NCBI GenBank assembly: GCA_948470475.1
Contig: OX419342.1
Coordinates: forward strand, 28,662,376 to 28,726,375
Source of the DNA: Galaxea fascicularis
Lineage: Eukaryota; Cnidaria; Anthozoa; Scleractinia; Euphylliidae
DNA: 64,000 nucleotides
Reading direction: 5' to 3'
This document shows positions 46,470 through 56,710 of the stretch, one piece after another; the first letter of the stretch is position 1; every line of letters starts with the position of its first letter. The position numbers and the translations under genes are program-made. Under the pieces are notes generated by a model. The model did not search any database. It saw nothing but the letters and a program-made list of their open reading frames with translations, and was not told where the DNA came from.

Positions 46470-48532
46470 TAATCTTGTATAGCGCAGCAGATCATAGGTA
46501 GATGCTCTTGCGCACTTTACAAAAGTCATAAAAATTACAAATAAAATTGATATGTATAAAACAAATAAATAGAACAAAAAACAATTACCTAAATACTAAA
46601 TAGGAATTAGTTAATTAAGTAATTTATAGGTCAAAGGAAATCTAAAAAAGATGAGTCTTAAGAATTTCCTTAAAAGAGTTAATGTTAGTGGCGGATCTAA
46701 TCACATTTAGAAGATTGTTCCAAAGCGCAGGTACGGCTACAGAGAAACTGCGATCACCAAGCGTGCGTAGGGTTACGTTTTTATCCTGGGTTGTTGCAGT
46801 AGAAACACAAATGATCTTAAGTTACACAAATAGGACAGGTTGGTGCTTGATTATATCCTCAAGTAACTCAATACTCAAGCTATCAGATTGATTCTTTACT
46901 GTGGCCGATTTACCTTGTTAATTCAAGTGACAAAACAAAAAAGTCACAAATAAGAGATGATTTAGTTAGAAGTGGCCATGTGCACTGTGGGTGGAAGACC
47001 ATAGACCCGTCTATTTTAGAGAGCTGCCCGTTTTAAGTAGGCGTTTGATTTGCTGAATGTCCATTTTAAAGAGGTTTGTTTCCACTGCGTGTGATATAGG
47101 GTGCGTTCCTTTGGGGTGGATTGTTTTCCATTCAATTCCAGCACTTTTCCTTAAATATTCGCCAAGATTTCATTCCGCCGTGAATCAAGAAAATAGCTTC
47201 ATTAGGTTGGAGTCCTTGGTCCAGTAAATGTTTGAGAGTTTTTGCAATGTTTGGACGGACGAAGAGTTGTTCGGGAGAATAGGTTGAGAATTTTGGAAAA
47301 CTGGAAGATATTAGATTTGAAAAGGTTGAAAGTTAAATTTTAAGTGAATAATTAATAATAGACGAAGGCCGGACAGTGCGCCACCATAACAACGTGCCCC
47401 AGGCTCCGTTTGCGGATTAAATGGTTTATGTCAGTATATCTTTTCCACCTTTCTTTCCTTCAATCTCAATTCCCAAAATCCCATTTTCCCAAAATTTCAT
47501 ACATATATATATAACACCCACTAAATTGAGTGGGTGTCTGCCTGATCCTTGCTGCCACGGAGCACGTAAGGGCAATACAGACGTGACATGATTCACTTCA
47601 CTTACTGGCCATAAACACACAACAACTGTATTTCACTGGTTAAGATACCAGTCTGATTAACATGGCCTGTGTAAATTCCGCAGTGTTGCTGGGTGCCCCT
47701 CTTTTTCGTCTGTTATGCTGTTTGCTAGAAAGGTGTATCGCCCGGGACAGGCTGGATCGAGCTGTCAGTTGTTTACAAAACACCGAAAGCTGCACGTATT
47801 TTGTTACAAGCATTGTTGTCTATAAACGAAAGTTTGTTGCGTAATTTAAATGGATAGGCGTCAGCACTGAAACGTGACGACTTTTCGAGGTCCAACACGA
47901 AGACAATTTTTGAGGTAAATGTATCATTGTAAGTTCATTAGAAATATAGTGACGTAAAACACAAAATAACACAAATTCGTTTGCTTCAAGCAGAATTGGT
48001 TACCACTTTCATGTCAGAAAATCCTGGTAGGCCAAACTGGATCCATAGTTACCCGGTTTAGTGAACTTTTTGTACCGAACTACAAAAATATTCTTTAGTT
48101 TTTTAATGAAAAGTTTAATATTTCAAGAACTACTTGGTAAAACAGTAAACAAAAGCACACAAAAACGCGTTGAGTTGCAGTATTGAATATCCTTTGTTCG
48201 GCCTTTTGCACGAGTAAACGCGGTTCCAAATCATGTACACACATATATTCGAAGCTTTGGGCAGTTAATATCAAGAAAAGCTTAGCAACTTAAAAGAAGA
48301 ATTCGTTACTCCGTTAAAAGTATCATGAAGGGCTGTTAGGTTTGCAACATTACATATTGTATCAAAATGTTTGTTTGTGTGACAGAAATGAAAAATAAAA
48401 AAAAACGAGTCATTAATGGCCTTCATGAAATGTGCTTTATGTCAGGTTTAATTTTTTTAAAGCAAAAATGAAAATGCTTTCGTTTAAAATTTTTACAACC
48501 GTCAAGCACCATATGGTTTTTCACATTATTAT
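46469..48532. other. intergenic DNA, partly dispersed-repeat-like
   Basis: 46469-46920 begins with TATAGCGCAGC directly after the TAA tract and looks like a dispersed repeat, though I cannot name it. A 9-bp hairpin ACACCCACT/AGTGGGTGT sits at about 47514-47536. No gene is supported; the small frame 47662-47844 has no features. Confidence 0.3.
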
Positions 48533-48533
48533 T

Positions 48534-48537
<4 letters not shown>

Positions 48538-48565
<28 letters not shown>

Positions 48566-48687
48566 CACTCAGGACGGCAGAATGACGAAAAAATGTGGCG
48601 CGAGACTGTGTATTCCCAATCTTATGCGACATCTTTTCGTCATTCTGCCGTCCTGAGTGTTCCAGCCGTCCTGTTGCGTAAGCTCCC
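48538..48687. mobile_element. 150-bp near-perfect palindromic MITE with TATTA duplication
   Basis: The arms start GGGAGCTTACGCAACAGG. They pair perfectly for 54 bp and nearly so for about 8 more, around a centre of about 25 bp. TATTA is present on both sides (48533-48537 and 48688-48692). Arm identity indicates recent formation. No coding capacity. Confidence 0.85.
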
Positions 48688-49063
48688 TATTACTTGTCAA
48701 TTGCCGCATTGCTAATGTTATGGTGGTCATATTTACAAATCACTTTATGATACAAATTAATAATAAAGCACAAAAATATAGAAAAAAGCTGGATTAACGT
48801 TTCTTGTCTCATACTATCTTTCATTTTCTTTTATTTAATCTGACAAGGTATGATTTCAGTTAAAGTGCCTCAATAGGATAGGGGGTAGGGGGAGGGAGGG
48901 GGGGGGCTTTATCACCGTTTGGTTGACATGAAATCAAATCCTGTCTCAGGGGTGGTGGTGGGGGGTAGTCAGGATTTTAATGTATAAGTGCATTAGCCAG
49001 TTCCAATTATCCAAAGTCTTCTCCAAGTTATTACTAAACACTGATTTCTTTGATTTGTTTAAG

Positions 49064-52000
49064 GTCAAAATATCTTATATACCAGTAATAACTTCTTGGG
49101 TGGTCAGGAAGGGATGCAGAATATTATGACTAGTCCTTGTGAGGTAATGTGATAATTTATGTTATAATGGTCATCATCATCTCATCATTATTTTCCTTTC
49201 AAACATGAAGACACTATGAAAGTTGCAGGACCTTTGGTAAGTCTGGATCATTTGCCAATCATTTTGTGCAATAAAAGACTGCTTCCTCACAATCTGTGGC
49301 ATTTCTTTGCCTTTCTTGTTTCCAGTATTTTGAAATTCAAAATGGTTTGCTTACATTACTAACATGAAGATACATCAAGATTTGCAAGGCTAAATGATAT
49401 TTCTGGTTAGAATAATGAAAGAAAAAAGATAATTAATTAATGTAAGCAAAAAATCCATTTATTCAACATCAAATAGAAACTAAACTACTTTTTGCAATGT
49501 GGTTTGTCCATTTTGTTTTGACCGTTGACCACCATCTTGGTGATATGCAAATTCAAGCTGAAGCAGGGGGCGGAACTATCCCTTTTATAGTGCATCTTCA
49601 TGTTTCATTGCTAAGTGAGTTCCTAGGAGATCTTCCAAATGAAAATGATAGAGTTTATGTTTGGGGTTGTTGTTTAGGTTACCTTACTACCTTTTATTAA
49701 TGGGAACAGTACAAATTAGTCTGAAATATAATTTAGAATTTTGATACTGTGTACTGATTTTTCCACAAATTACATAGGGATATACACTTTAGAGCCCCTG
49801 CATACATAGGAAAAGTGGGCATTATCAAGCTGTGGATATATTACAACTATCAAAGTTGCACTCTTGTCAGAAGGCATAATTTAAGAACCTCTGGGGTGCA
49901 AATCCCCCCTTCCCCAAGAAATGTTGGTGTTTTCTGTTGGTTTGTGATAAGTGACTTCTTACAACCTGTTCTGGACCCATCAAAGAGAAAACAAACACTG
50001 TAGCAAAGAGCACAGCTAATGTCTCTTTTGATTACAAAGGTGTGGTTCTTTTTGCCTCTCACATAAGGCTTAAAGCAATTTAGTGATGGTTTAAAAATTA
50101 CTCTCTTTTCACAGAAGTGTAGCTGCACATCAGACCGTCAGAAGCTAAGGTGAGGCTGGTATAAAGAACGGCTTTTGAAAGTCTAAGTTTTTGATAATTA
50201 AGGCTGAAGTTCATACACTTTCTTCAGAAAATTCCAAGCTGAGATTTTAATGTTACTCTGTAATTTCCCAACAAGTTAACATGTGTAAATAAAGTTTGTT
50301 AGACAGTTTGTTTGATGTCTTAATATTAACCTGCAGATTTGAAAATCAAGAACTAAAAGACAAAATAAAGAAGTTGGAGGAAAAGTTGACAGCTGTTGGT
50401 GAAGGAAAAAATGAAGCACTACTTGAAACTACATTAGAAAGTGAAGGCAAAATCCCATCAAATCAGGACACAAAATCTAATTCAGAGTCCTGCCAAGATC
50501 ACATGAAAAGGTAATTGGCATAAAGTTTTTTTCATTTAAATACAACAACAACAAGTCTTTAATACTTATACAAAATGAAATTACAAACACAAACTACATG
50601 CATATAGCAAAGCTAATCCGGGCAGGTAGCATGAAGATGCATCACTTACAGTATTACATGCAATTACATGTATATTTAGACTGAAAGTCTTTCACGATTT
50701 TGAATAGTAATATTAATCATTGTTAGAAAACATTATTCAGTGATCTTTTGACTCACATAGGTTTTATGCATAGGTATTTAGAGAAACTTGAAGTTTCATG
50801 TGAAGCCAAATGAACAGTATTTTATGGAAGTTACTTTGATTTTGTAGACTCAAAGGGGATTATGATGAGGTGGTGAAGAAAAATCAAGAACTAGAAAACA
50901 GAATCCTTCAACTGGTAATGTGATGTTTCACCAAATATCTACACCTTAAAATCCATTTGGCTCATGTAACTTTAAAGGAAATTTTGAAAGCAGTGTTAGG
51001 CCTGCAAAGCAAATTATTAAAATTTTCCAACTTTTTAAAAGATAATATGTCAGTGGTAGAATTAGCAGGAGAAGAGTGCACAATTTTCTGTTGAAGAGAT
51101 ATGAATGTTTTCTTGAACTACTACTACACTCTGGGTGTAAAGGACAAGGGGATTGGGGGGGGGGGGGTTGGTTGGGGGCATGAAAGGTCTGCAACCAGGG
51201 TGATGGGGAAATTGTCTCATTATACACTGAAAACTTATTCAAAGTAGAATACATAGAGTTCTAAAGTGATGACGTCACAAAAATAAAATTTTTGAAATTA
51301 TGGGATATGATGCCATATTCGTATAGAGCATGCTAAAAGACATCCTCATCCCAAAAATTAGCTCCCAATTGCAATTCCCGGTAGAGATATAAGGGATCAA
51401 AGTTTGATGGCATTCCATACAAACCCTTCAAAATTTCTTTCTGTTCCTTCAGTTTAGAACAGACTCAAAATTAGAGAGAGTTATATGGGACAGTATCAAA
51501 TTTCAATCCTTCATATTTCAGCTGGGATTTACAATTAAGAGCTAAGTTTTGGCAAGGAACCGATTTTAAGGATACTCCATTCAAAAATGGTGCCCAATCC
51601 CATAATTTCACAGATTTAATTTTTTGTGACGTCACACTTTAGTACTCTATTCAGTTTGGGTCTTAGTTACCAGTGGCTTTGGGGGATGTTTCAAACTTTT
51701 CACTGTACATAAGCACCCATATCATTTTCATGTAAAAGTCAATTTCCATACTTTAAAAATTAATTTCATTCAGGCTGGTGAAATGCAGTTGGAGAGGTCA
51801 CGCTTTGAAGAGACAGTGGGAGCAATGTCAGAACAGCTGATGGACTTTGTTGAGAAAATGAACAAGCTGGAGAGAGAATGCGTGAGTAAAAAAATCCTGA
51901 TCTCATGACAGACACTCCAAAAATCAGAGATGAAGGGAAAACTTAGCAAATTTTGTTCACAATTTATGGACAAGTCCTTCACAATTAAAAATAAAAAAAA

Positions 52001-52800
52001 TAATTAATTCAGTTTTTTGGTAGGTAATACATTTATTTGTCCTAGACAGGTGGTATGTAAAGGAACAAGAAGTAACAAATGTTGTTTTTGGTTGACTGTT
52101 CATTTTAGATTAAAAATAAGAAGGATTGCTCCCTGGTGGTTCAACTTTTGAAGTGTAACCAGTCACTGGACAGAAAGTTTGTGTCTCAGAAAGTGGAAAC
52201 GGTAAGCTGCAAAAAAGTTGTACTGTGGTATATAATGTAGACATTTGTACCACTTATTTGATGGTGATGATGGGGGTGGTGGTGTTAGTAATGTTGTTGA
52301 TCATAATGGTGATGATATTGACGATGATAATGGTGATGGCAATGGTGACAATGATGACTGTCTTTCTGAAAACACATCATGAATACGTGCTGAGGTTGAC
52401 TGCTCCTTCAGGACCAGGTTAATCCGTCTTTGCAACGCTTAACTGAACAACCATGTGCCCATGTTAATGATAGTTTTCTTACAGGCAAAAGTACTTGTAG
52501 TCATGACGGGTTTGACAGTGTCCACTTTAGGTGTGCAGTGTATTCTTAACTTGATTGAAATGGCACCAAGATCTGCTACTGTTAGGTAATCATGTCTGTC
52601 ATTTAATGTAAGTGCTTCTTTATTTTGTTATTTCAAAGTTTCCATCAGATCTACAGGAGAAGTTAAAATTAGATCTGGATCTTACAACAGAGTTGAAACC
52701 TCTCAACCATCCAGCCTGGAGCAGAAAACTTTGGCGAACAAAGAGTGCGTCATCTGCATCCACAAGTTCGCCATCAGAACTGAGTGATGTTGAACAATGA
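49064..52800 (+). CDS. coiled-coil protein resembling TJAP1, 5' end uncertain
   Basis: Exons read as 49064-49143 (tentative, in-frame ATG at 49114), 50115-50149, 50337-50510, 50848-50914, 51774-51881, 52109-52201, 52639-52800. All are GT-AG and phase-compatible. From the ATG this gives 222 residues. Heptad-rich helices run through FENQELKDKIKKLEEKL, EVVKKNQELENRILQL and EQLMDFVEKMNKLEREC. Then CSLVVQLLKCNQSLDRKF and FPSDLQEKLKLDL follow, close to TJAP1 (Pilt), a tight-junction/Golgi coiled-coil protein that has VQLLKCN and a LP.ELQ block at the same place. The tail is Ser-rich and much shorter than in vertebrate TJAP1. An upstream 5' exon must exist because 49064 follows an acceptor. The 35-nt exon 2 depends only on splice logic. 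Confidence 0.65.
51256..51647. mobile_element. MITE with TA duplication and CRE palindromes in both ends
   Basis: The left end GAGTTCTAAAGTGATGACG and the inverted right end GAGTACTAAAGTGTGACG share about 50 bp of imperfect inverted repeat reaching AAATTATGGGA. TA flanks both ends. Each end includes TGACGTCA (51270-51277 and 51627-51634). It sits in an intron of the coiled-coil gene. Confidence 0.75.
52225..52350 (+). repeat. GATGGT-type low-complexity tract
   Basis: Degenerate ATG/GAT/GGT triplets fill this intronic stretch. An open frame of Met and Val residues across it is a product of the repeat. Confidence 0.6.
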
Positions 52801-53696
52801 AAGATATGGAGCTCAACAGCAGCTGTCAATTTAAAAAATGCATCTGTTTTTTTTTTTGGTTTGAAAAAGGTTAACTTCTGTACCACCTGGACAAAACTGT
52901 CAATAATTCTGGCTTACCAAGTTGCCTGTAAAAATCATGGACATTATCACACCAGTCCAGAACAACCTCCTTGCCCTTATTTGGATGATTTTTGCTTCTG
53001 AAAAGACTTCACTGAGTCAATTAGAGGAAGGCACAAGAGAATTTAACATAATTTAACATTTTTTCTGCAATCTGTCAGTTAATGGACAAAAACATAACAT
53101 ATTAGTGTTATTTTGAACTGTCCCAATAATTAACGTAGGAAACAAAAACAAATTTGTAAGGTGAAATAATGTCCAACCGAAATATTCACTTACAGTATAT
53201 CCCCCATAAAAATAATTATTTTAGTTCTGTTAATTTCTTGTAGTAAACTTCCTTTTGAGGTCAGGCAGATCAGTTGAACGTGCCCTGGTACCAGATTCTA
53301 AGATGGATTGTTTCTCTGCCAAAAGGCTACAAAACTACAGTTCACTGGTAGTAGAGAACGTAATGTGTTATCAATGCATTTTAGCTGTGTTGTCATTTTC
53401 CAAGGAAAATATGCATACACTTCTCAAAAAGGTCAGTGGAACAGGGAGGGATCTTTAGGGCTTACGCTAAGAAAGAACAGAACCCCATAATAAAAACTTA
53501 CTAATAAATCTGGTTAGAATAATACAATAAATTAGTTTGTTATTCTGTTTTTGCTCAAATCAAATTGAAAATTGGTTTAAGAAAACCCTGTGTGTGTAAC
53601 TAATAAAAGTCTATCTTATTTTGCAAGTGAAAGTAGTTGTTGGCCAAATCATCTTTTAGAGGGTACTCAAGATCCAGAAAGAGAATAAATATTAGA
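52801..53696. other. convergent intergenic gap between coiled-coil gene and WDR25
   Basis: Both neighbouring genes end here, so the stretch should hold two 3' UTRs. I see no gene and no clear transposon. The frames at 53255-53490 overlap in different phases and lack recognisable domains. Confidence 0.35.
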
Positions 53697-56452
53697 TTAC
53701 TTCCAGATTTTAACTCCTCCATCCCATCCACAGCTAGCTACACAGTGAGGGAGGGTGGGGTGATAAGCAATATCCATACATGGCATAGAGTGGGCTTCCA
53801 GCTTCTCCATCATATGAGAAGTATGATAATCATAGAAATATATATGACCATCTGCTGAGCCTGAGCAAATTATTGATCCATCAGGACTAAAATCGCATCC
53901 AATGTGATAACCAGACACCTGAAAAACAAAAACAACAACAACATTCAGAACATTCTTTAAGCACTGCTTTAACTTGTAACACAACATAACATTATAACCT
54001 ATTTTATAACTGCGGATGAAATCATCATATTGTCATTCAAATGCAAAAGGGATGAATGCAACAGCATTTTTATAACTATGCCTTCTCTTAACTGAGAACA
54101 AAAGATTAAACTGGTATCACCTTGTGGCCCTCATATCTTTTAAACTTGTTCAGCTTGAATGGCTTTCTTGTTGAGAACAGAGCAATGTAGTCTCCATTTG
54201 ACTGGGCCACAAAATGTGATTCACAAGGGTGGACTTTTAGGCAAGTACAGGTAAAAGCCTCCTAAAAAAACAAAAGCAAATTTAGCAGGCAGGACTACAT
54301 GACTTAAAATAGGCTGTTCTGGCAATCCTGTTTGCATACTGTGAGGCCTAATAGTCCTTTAGATGTTTAACAGGAAAACATGAAATTCACAAATGTTATC
54401 TGGGATCACCTTGTGTAGCAAACACATTATCCAGTGCTTACTTCTTCCTTGATATTTGATGAGGATTTTCTGTCAATCAGTTTTGTTGGTGAAGACATTA
54501 TCCTTGACATAGCTTGTAGTCATTTTTATTAGTTAAATGCATAACTGTCATACAGCAAGTATACCTGATATAACTGATTGGATAATACTGCTGTTGATCT
54601 GAAATCCCAAACCATGATTCCTTTGTCTGTAGAATTCCTTTTGATTACCTCAGCTGCAGAAATAAACTCATCTCCCCCTGGAAGAAATGCAATGTCTTGT
54701 ACTTGGCCAAAAAATGCAGAGTATGTTGAAGCGATCTGTACAGGAAACAAAACTATTTATTTTAAAGCAAGAAGCTGTTGATGTGATACAGCAAGCAAGA
54801 GCCTTAAACACTTAAAAAGCTTGGAATGGAGTTCTGCGCTACCAGAGGTTTCTCACAGCAAGCAAAAAACTAGATTGGAGAGACCTCTGCTAGTAGGGAA
54901 GGAATAGAGATGAGTGAGTGGTACAAAAACAAGTCTCCAAATTGGTTACTAGACCATGGCACTGAAGAAGTATTGGTTCCAAAACACATAGTGGTACAAA
55001 CTTTTCCAGTTCTTATGTCCCAGCACAGGATGACAGATTTGAAAGTCCCAGATAAGAAAAGAGCAGGGTCTGTAGGATGAAACTGCACACAGGTGACATA
55101 GGTCTGGTGAGGAAACTTAACAATTTCTTTTCCTGAAAGAACAAGTGGAAAAACAGAAGATCACATTTCTCATAAAAACTTCAGTTGGACAAGAGCTTTT
55201 TACTTCCTGGTGAACACAGTGATGATGATGATGATGATGATCTCAACACTGAAAAGAAAAAGAACACTGAACACTGAAAAGGAAGACATGACAGAGTGGC
55301 AGCAGTGGTCCATTGGGGACCGGCCAAGAAATACAGGTTACGACATACAGAGAAATGGTATGACTTCAGGGCAGATGCTGTGAGCAACAATGATGAGACA
55401 AAATTACTTTTTGGTACTTTTACCATACAAACAGACAACGTGATTCAAGCAAGAAGACCTGACATTGTCCTCGTGAACAAAAATGAAAAAGCTAGTGTTT
55501 TATTATGGATGTTGCAGTCCTAGCAGACTCCAGGTCATGGAAGAAGGAAGAAGAGAAAACAGAGAAGTACAGAGTGTGCAATGTTACCTGTTTCTAAACT
55601 TAAAAGTCTAGACGTTTTGTCATATCCACAACTCAGCACTTGGGATCCACAGAGACTCCACTTAGAGTCTTTCACAGCTGCAGTGTGTTGAGTCAATCTT
55701 TTCCTGCATGTACCACTACCTGAAGTATCCCAAACACACACTGCATGATCCATTGCAGCAGTTAACAACAAGTGGCCCCTAATTGGGTTCCACCTTACAC
55801 AGTTGACTCCCTGAGAATGGCCTTCAAGACTTAAATGAAGTTGTTTTGGTGGTCTGGATACATAGTCTGGATTACTGCTACAAACATGCAGTGCTTTATT
55901 ATTTGTTGCAGTGTTTAAGTCATTTGCTATGTAACCAGAACCAGCCACCTCTAGCAGAGGTTTGTCTAGAGAAGTTGAAGTACAGGAGTGAACCAACTTT
56001 TCTCTTTCCCTCTTCGGTATGTAAGGTCTCACACCCCCACCAGATGCTGAAATACTTGAATTTGGACGTTCACATTGCGTTTTTGCACCAACTAATAGCA
56101 AATTTCTTTTTTCGTTAGCTTTTGAAGATGCTGAAGAATGTGATTCACCAAAAACATCAGATGTACCGCGGCAAACATACCTTGAAATCTTGTAAGTTCC
56201 ACTTGAAGTTTGGTTTGATTCAAAAGTGTTGTTTGTCATTCCACAACTAACCTCTGATGACCCAAAGGAAGGCTTAAGCCTTTTTTCTCTTGCCTGTGTT
56301 GTGTTAGTTCTTCCAGAAGCTATATTTCCTTGTTCTATTTCTACTGTTTTTAGTTTCTTATTATTTTCTTCATGTCGACTTTTCGAATTCTGGCCAGTTT
56401 CCTCGTTTTCGTCCGAGTCTGAACTACTGTTATACGCGAGCAAAGTCTCCAT
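53697..56452 (-). CDS. WDR25: WD repeat-containing protein 25, five exons
   Basis: Exons in transcript order: 56452-55588, 55132-55002, 54735-54565, 54261-54121, 53918-53697, total 1530 nt, 509 residues; human WDR25 has 544. All introns are GT-AG and in frame. The N terminus (METLLAYNSSSDSDENEE) is acidic and disordered as in WDR25. GGVRPYIPKRERE is a family signature before the propeller. WD40 blades follow: LEGHSQGVNCVRWNP...VCVWD, TAAVKDSKWSLCGSQVLSCGYD, VTCVQFHPTDPALFLSGTF...CWDIRTGK, a VWDFRS blade, YEGHK, GCDFSPDGSIICSGSADG and a final blade ending KIWK. The family is related to splicing factor PRP17/CDC40. WDR25's own function is poorly known. The amine oxidase gene starts 258 bp away in the opposite direction. 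Confidence 0.93.
55219..55241. repeat. (GAT)n microsatellite
   Basis: Seven GAT triplets lie in WDR25 intron 1 next to the LINE fragment. Confidence 0.8.
55250..55573 (+). mobile_element. LINE 3' fragment (RLE family) in WDR25 intron 1
   Basis: The plus strand encodes VAAVVHWGPAKKYRL, then FTIQTDNVIQARRPDIVLVN and, after a frameshift near 55500, a MDVAV block. This matches the zinc-knuckle to restriction-endonuclease region of the LINE at 8.7-10.5 kb (VAAVIHW, FKIQTDHQI, KPDIVVLD, IDVACP). The homology ends about 15 bp from the intron's 5' splice site at 55587. Confidence 0.8.
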
Positions 56453-56710
56453 ATGGCAACACTCAATTTACAGGAAGTAATGAGCAAAAAGATTTTAATC
56501 ACAGCAGTTGTACTACCCAGAAAGATGCAAGTTGGATTGGTCAATTTCTAAGTGCCTTCCGCCATGTTTTTCTCACTTTATCCCAGGGCTTCGCAACTCT
56601 CTACTCGGCCTGGGAACGAACGCGCGACTGACAAGTTTTCGTTTTCGGAGTCTTTTCAATAGGATCGACCCCTGGTCAAATGTAATTTTCAGGTTAAATG
56701 CATCTTCATC
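56453..56710. promoter_or_regulatory. 258-bp bidirectional promoter region
   Basis: WDR25 starts at 56452 leftward and the amine oxidase at 56711 rightward. The gap has GC-rich segments around 56580-56640 (CGAACGCGCGACTGAC) and no TATA box, as usual for divergent housekeeping promoters. Shared regulation is inferred from the spacing. Confidence 0.55.

Noticed and set aside
46281..46577. 98-residue frame with a run of tyrosines
   Set aside because: The tyrosines are the (TAA)n microsatellite read backward. Only its end overlaps a genuine LINE remnant.
55296..55523. 75-residue plus-strand frame as a separate small gene in WDR25
   Set aside because: Its residues match the endonuclease region of the LINE at 10 kb, so it is a retrotransposon fragment.
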